A stretch of 64,000 nt of DNA from Natronoarchaeum philippinense (lineage in GTDB: Archaea; Halobacteriota; Halobacteria; Halobacteriales; Natronoarchaeaceae), in contig NZ_OBEJ01000001.1 in the NCBI RefSeq assembly GCF_900215575.1, positions 944,588 through 1,008,587 on the forward strand, written 5' to 3'. Position 1 is the first letter of the stretch; each line of letters starts with the position of its first letter. Below are positions 61,361 through 64,000 of this stretch, piece after piece. A model generated the notes under the pieces. It did no database searches. It saw only the letters and a program-made list of their open reading frames with translations, and was not told where the DNA came from. The position numbers and the translations under genes were made by a program.

Positions 61361-62401
61361 TCATTGTTCTGAATTGTCTCCGAAATCGAGATCCTGAACG
61401 TACTTGCGTCGTCGTTTCTCCATCCGCTCGACCGCGCTCGCCTTGTCGTAGTGACGCTCGATCACGTCCGGGCTCGCGTTCACGCGCTCGGCCGTGACCT
61501 CCATCGGAATGCCGCGATCGCGGTGCCAGGTGATCGAGCCGGTCCGAACCTGATGTGGCGACCGCGATGATGGGCACTGACTCGCCTTGTTCCGGTGCGG
61601 GTACTCGCAGGTCGGTCGCGTCTCGCCGTGCGGACACTCTTGGTGAAGACACGGCTGGGTTGCGAGGTAGCACCACGAGCGGATCGTCGACGCCGACGGC
61701 CGGCCTTGCCGACACGAAAACAACGGCTGGCGACCGTGGTCGTCGCGCTTCTCCCAGCGGTCCCGCTCGATATACGCGTCGAGGACATCGCACACCGTCT
61801 CGGGAATGCTGACCGGGCGCTCGCCGTCCTCGTCGTTCTTCAGCCCGGTCCCCGTCTCGGGGCGGTGCTTGAAGTCGAGGAACTGCCGATCGGGATAGTA
61901 GTCCTCGAGGTCGAGCGTTCGGATGCCGCTCAGTCGAGCGCCCGTGTTCCACAGCACCTCGAGGAGGGCGTGGTGGTTCGTCGCGTAGACTCCCGGATCG
62001 TTGCGGTAGTACTCCAGCAGCGCCTGAGCGTCCTCCGCGGCGAGCTTCGTGTCGCTCGTCTCCTCGGCGCGCGAGAGGCTCGGGATGTCGACCTTCTCCG
62101 GCAGATCCTCGTCGACGGCGTCGATCCGAGCGCAGTAGTCGAGCAGCTGCTTCACCGCGACCATCTTGCCCTTCACCGTCACCGGCTCGTCGCCCATCGA
62201 CTGCCGATCGCGCTTGAACTGGTCGATGGTCCAGCCGGAGATCTCGCTGACCTGCTCGACATCGTGCTCCTCGCACCACTCGACGAACTGCGTGAGCCGG
62301 TATCCATAGCTCCGGATCGTGTGGTCCGAAGAGTCCGCCCGGAGGTCGTCGAGGTAGTACTCGCGCGCCTCCGCGGGCGTCAGGTCATCGGGAGCCTGCA
62401 T
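61361..62401 (-). CDS. Tyrosine-type site-specific integrase
   Basis: A 346-residue recombinase. Residues 1-110 form the SAM-like core-binding domain (DHTIRSYGYRLTQFVEWCEE). The catalytic domain has Arg156 in NTGARLSGIRTLDL, the HxxR pair His283/Arg286 in SPHQVRTG, a W-H at 292-293 and the nucleophile Tyr318 in VIERHYDKAS. A Cys/His-rich insert (about 251-276, CLHQECPHGETRPTCEYPH) is typical of haloarchaeal integrases and may bind zinc. It lies beside the att array and is the last gene of a leftward cascade, overlapping the previous gene by 17 bases. It catalyses integration and excision of the element. Confidence 0.95.
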   Translation of the reverse strand: MQAPDDLTPAEAREYYLDDLRADSSDHTIRSYGYRLTQFVEWCEEHDVEQVSEISGWTIDQFKRDRQSMGDEPVTVKGKMVAVKQLLDYCARIDAVDEDLPEKVDIPSLSRAEETSDTKLAAEDAQALLEYYRNDPGVYATNHHALLEVLWNTGARLSGIRTLDLEDYYPDRQFLDFKHRPETGTGLKNDEDGERPVSIPETVCDVLDAYIERDRWEKRDDHGRQPLFSCRQGRPSASTIRSWCYLATQPCLHQECPHGETRPTCEYPHRNKASQCPSSRSPHQVRTGSITWHRDRGIPMEVTAERVNASPDVIERHYDKASAVERMEKRRRKYVQDLDFGDNSEQ

Positions 62402-62690
62402 CGCCCACCCCCATCGCGTCGAGCGCTCTGCGGAGCATCTCCTCGTCGGCGCCGTTGGCGCGATGTACGAGCTGCCGGATCATCCGATCCGTCTCGGTCG
62501 TGCGCCGCGGCGACGGCCACGGCACGCCCCGGACCTCCACCCAGAGTTCGTACATCGCGCGCTCGTCGAGCGAGATCTCGACGCGACCGCCGTCGTCGGT
62601 GGTCAGCGCGAGCGTGTAGCCCTCCCCGCGCGGACGCGGGCCGTAGGAGATCGCCGGCCGGTCGCCGGTGACGCGGTAGCGATCAGTCAC
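62385..62690 (-). CDS. Integrative-element protein of unknown function
   Basis: A 101-residue protein with a beta-rich first half (RYRVTGDRPAISYGP, GYTLALTTDDGGRVEISL) and helical second half (MIRQLVHRANGADEEMLRRALDAM). It has no cysteines, signal or membrane segment. The start is GTG 62690, overlapping the previous stop by four bases (GTGA). It overlaps the integrase by 17 bases at its end. Position just before the integrase gene suggests a possible directionality or accessory factor, without direct evidence. Confidence 0.7.
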   Translation of the reverse strand: MTDRYRVTGDRPAISYGPRPRGEGYTLALTTDDGGRVEISLDERAMYELWVEVRGVPWPSPRRTTETDRMIRQLVHRANGADEEMLRRALDAMGVGDAGSR

Positions 62691-62887
62691 GGCGATCCCT
62701 CCGACTTCGCAGCGCGTTCGAGGAGCGCCTCGGGGCTCCAGCCGCCGGTACTGTTCGACTCACGGACTACGGGATCGTCGAACATGTTCCCGCAGTCGTT
62801 GCAGTAGAAGTCGTGATCCGACCGAGACCGCGAGGTGATCGCCGACGAATCGCACGCCGGACAGACCTCGATCTCGTCGCCCGTCAC
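62687..62887 (-). CDS. Small zinc-ribbon protein
   Basis: A 66-residue protein with one zinc ribbon: CPAC (residues 9-12) and CNDC (about 29-32) separated by a SRSRSDHDFY strand, then a helical tail with SPEALLERAAKSEG. Such ribbons in element operons often act as transcription or protein-interaction modules. The start GTG 62887 and the end both overlap neighbours by four bases, so it is translationally coupled in the cascade. Confidence 0.75.
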   Translation of the reverse strand: MTGDEIEVCPACDSSAITSRSRSDHDFYCNDCGNMFDDPVVRESNSTGGWSPEALLERAAKSEGSP

Positions 62888-63312
62888 GACTGATCACCCT
62901 GATCTGCCTCCTCAGGATCAATGCGCTTCAACGCTGGCGCGTCCGGTTCGTGCTCGGCGCACGCCCAGTACCGGAAAACTGGGCCAGCGGGCGGTTCAAG
63001 GCCCTCAAATTGTGCGACTGCCGGGACGCATTCGCCTCGATGCTCACGGTGGTCACACGTCGGGTAATCAGCACCGTTCTCGACAGTGCCGCCGTCGGGA
63101 AGCACCTCGTTGTCGTCCTTGAGCGGTGGATCCTCGTTGCGCAAGTCGACGACCTCCGACCGGTCCCACGACGATTGCTCTCGGCGCTGGTCGCGGCAGG
63201 TGACACAGCTAACCGTGTTCCGGCTGATTCGGATCGCGTGATGACCACGGGGACAGACCAACGGATCGATCGTATGCTCGGCGCTGACATCGAAGTCCGA
63301 GTCAATGCTCAT
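62884..63312 (-). CDS. Cys/His-rich element protein of unknown function
   Basis: A 142-residue acidic protein. One Cys set lies in the N-terminal half (PLVCPRGHHAIR with SCVTCRDQRR, about 19-42) and further Cys/His residues lie in the second half (PTCDHREHRGEC and WACAEHEPD), suggesting two zinc sites. No known family is recognised. ATG 63312 overlaps the microprotein frame by 11 bases. It is part of the leftward element operon. Confidence 0.72.
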   Translation of the reverse strand: MSIDSDFDVSAEHTIDPLVCPRGHHAIRISRNTVSCVTCRDQRREQSSWDRSEVVDLRNEDPPLKDDNEVLPDGGTVENGADYPTCDHREHRGECVPAVAQFEGLEPPAGPVFRYWACAEHEPDAPALKRIDPEEADQGDQS

Positions 63313-63409
63313 CGTTGCCCTCCATGTTCTCCAGCAGTCGATCGGCCTCGTGGCGGGGAATCGAGAGACGTTCGGCGAGTTCGACGACGCGCTCGTCTCG
63401 CTCGCTCAC
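63302..63409 (-). CDS. 35-residue helical microprotein
   Basis: GTG 63409 overlaps the regulator's stop by four bases (GTGA), and the frame runs 35 codons to TGA, overlapping the next gene by 11 bases. The peptide starts SERDERVVELAERL and continues SIPRHEADRLLENM, two short charged helices with a break at SIP, like a small helix-turn-helix or an oligomerisation element. The tight coupling on both sides is the main support. Function is unknown. Confidence 0.65.
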   Translation of the reverse strand: MSERDERVVELAERLSIPRHEADRLLENMEGNDEH

Positions 63410-63873
63410 GCTTCGAGCACCTCGTTCAGGGCGGCCGCGAGATCTCGAAGGACCTTCCGGCCGCGGGCTGTCAGCTCGTAGCTGTTTGTACGCTGGTCCA
63501 GCATCCCCTTTTCGACCAGCCCGATCTCGACCAACTCGTCGAGGTTCGGGTACAGTCGGCCGTGGTGGATCTCCTCGCCGTACTCGTCCTCGATGTGATT
63601 CTTGATTTCGAGTCCGTACGGCGGCTCGTCTTGGGACTGCTCGACGGACGCGATCGCCTCCAGGAGGTCGCGCTGGAAGCCAGTCAGATCGGTCCGGGTG
63701 ATCTTGATGATCCCGCCGTCAGGCGCGACCGTCGGACTGCAGTCGTGGTCGGCCAGCTCGCCCAGCGTCTCGAACGGCGTCGAGCAGAGGTCGCAGTAGT
63801 GCGCGTCGCCCTCGAGGAACGCGGCGCGATCGGAGTCGGTACTCGGTCGGTCGGCTGTGGTGTCATCGGTCAT
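63406..63873 (-). CDS. C2H2 zinc-finger/PadR-type transcriptional regulator
   Basis: A 155-residue regulator. Residues 21-40 form a single C2H2-like finger (CDLCSTPFETLGELADHDC, with the last ligand Cys instead of His). Residues about 55-150 form a PadR-like winged helix: FQRDLLEAIASVEQ, PYGLEIKNHIEDEYGEEIHHGRLYPNLDEL and the wing SYELTARGRKVL. PadR proteins are repressors; the finger may add DNA or protein contact. ATG 63873 is chosen; an open frame extends upstream to 63957 without domain support. It heads the element's leftward operon and probably controls the integrase. Confidence 0.85.
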   Translation of the reverse strand: MTDDTTADRPSTDSDRAAFLEGDAHYCDLCSTPFETLGELADHDCSPTVAPDGGIIKITRTDLTGFQRDLLEAIASVEQSQDEPPYGLEIKNHIEDEYGEEIHHGRLYPNLDELVEIGLVEKGMLDQRTNSYELTARGRKVLRDLAAALNEVLEA

Positions 63874-63940
63874 AGTTGTCTGGGATCTGTGTTCTGAGCG
63901 AGACGCTACGGTACAAAAACTCGTTTTCAAGGCCGGAGTG

Positions 63941-63960
63941 GAAGTGAAACTGGTCACTTC
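63941..63960. promoter_or_regulatory. 20-bp dyad upstream of the PadR-type gene
   Basis: GAAGTGA (63941-63947) and TCACTTC (63954-63960) are perfect 7-bp arms with a six-base spacer, about 70 bases upstream of the regulator start and just beyond an AT-rich TATA candidate (about 63910-63920). It is a candidate autoregulatory operator of the element operon. The last 40 bases of the window show another short dyad (GTCGCA/TGCGAC) but no gene. Confidence 0.45.
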
Positions 63961-64000
63961 CGAACACCCGAAAACTGTCGCAGCGTCAGCGTTGCGACGC

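Overview
The window reads as chromosome of an extremely halophilic archaeon (class Halobacteria). Coding DNA is very GC-rich and densely packed. The proteins are strongly acidic. Starts are often leaderless ATG or GTG codons about 25 to 30 bases behind an AT-rich TATA element. The gene set is archaeal: pelota, RqcH, aIF-1A, archaeal Elp3, TrmB and Lrp regulators, a type IV pilin with a PibD-type processing site, Tat lipoproteins, an LWR-salt protein and an HGPRTase-like enzyme. The genus cannot be fixed from this alone. No similarity search was run; all family calls come from motifs read by eye.

Layout. 1-9.4 kb: a membrane protein, leuB, small haloarchaeal proteins, an OsmC protein, a UPF0173 hydrolase, a zinc ribbon/S1/OB/DHH-like protein with degenerate catalytic motifs, and elp3, whose 3' end sits in a perfect 144-bp tandem duplication. 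9.7-15.9 kb: an Lrp regulator with an APC permease/UspA fusion, a SHOCT protein, a Tat-exported subtilase and an AEC transporter. 15.9-24 kb: a ribosome-rescue group (rqcH, a DUF4013-type membrane protein, pelA), then an MMPL/RND protein overlapping a TrmB regulator behind a 50-bp nested dyad. 24-35 kb: housekeeping and stress genes (ribonuclease Z-like hydrolase, PCD, LWR-salt, MacB-type ABC pair, HAD, GIDE-domain protein, Hsp20, ABC1 kinase, membrane proteins). A low-GC orphan lipoprotein lies at 25.8 kb.

35-42 kb is a drug and metal transport block: a DHA2-type MFS pump, a putative manganese/ArsP-like permease, a frameshifted UspA gene and a Zn/Cd-type P1B ATPase, with two dyad operators. 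42-50 kb: an aldo/keto reductase, zinc-ribbon and membrane proteins, a pentapeptide-repeat/K+-channel fusion, mqo, and a four-gene polar amino-acid ABC operon. 50-61 kb: a methyltransferase, HGPRTase-like enzyme plus NCS2 permease, an internally duplicated protein, a pilin with a beta-helix-like tail, aIF-1A, a TMEM175 channel, a YchF-like GTPase, an aminotransferase, a Nudix hydrolase and a 32-residue membrane microprotein.

61.06 kb to the right edge is the end of an integrative element. Three copies of a tRNA-3'-end-like core lie about 110 bp apart, each full module carrying dyads. A leftward cascade of overlapping genes follows: C2H2/PadR regulator, 35-residue microprotein, two zinc-site proteins, a small protein and a tyrosine integrase. 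This end and the 9 kb duplication are the most novel structures seen. The rest is largely recognisable haloarchaeal core with several unusual fusions and operators.
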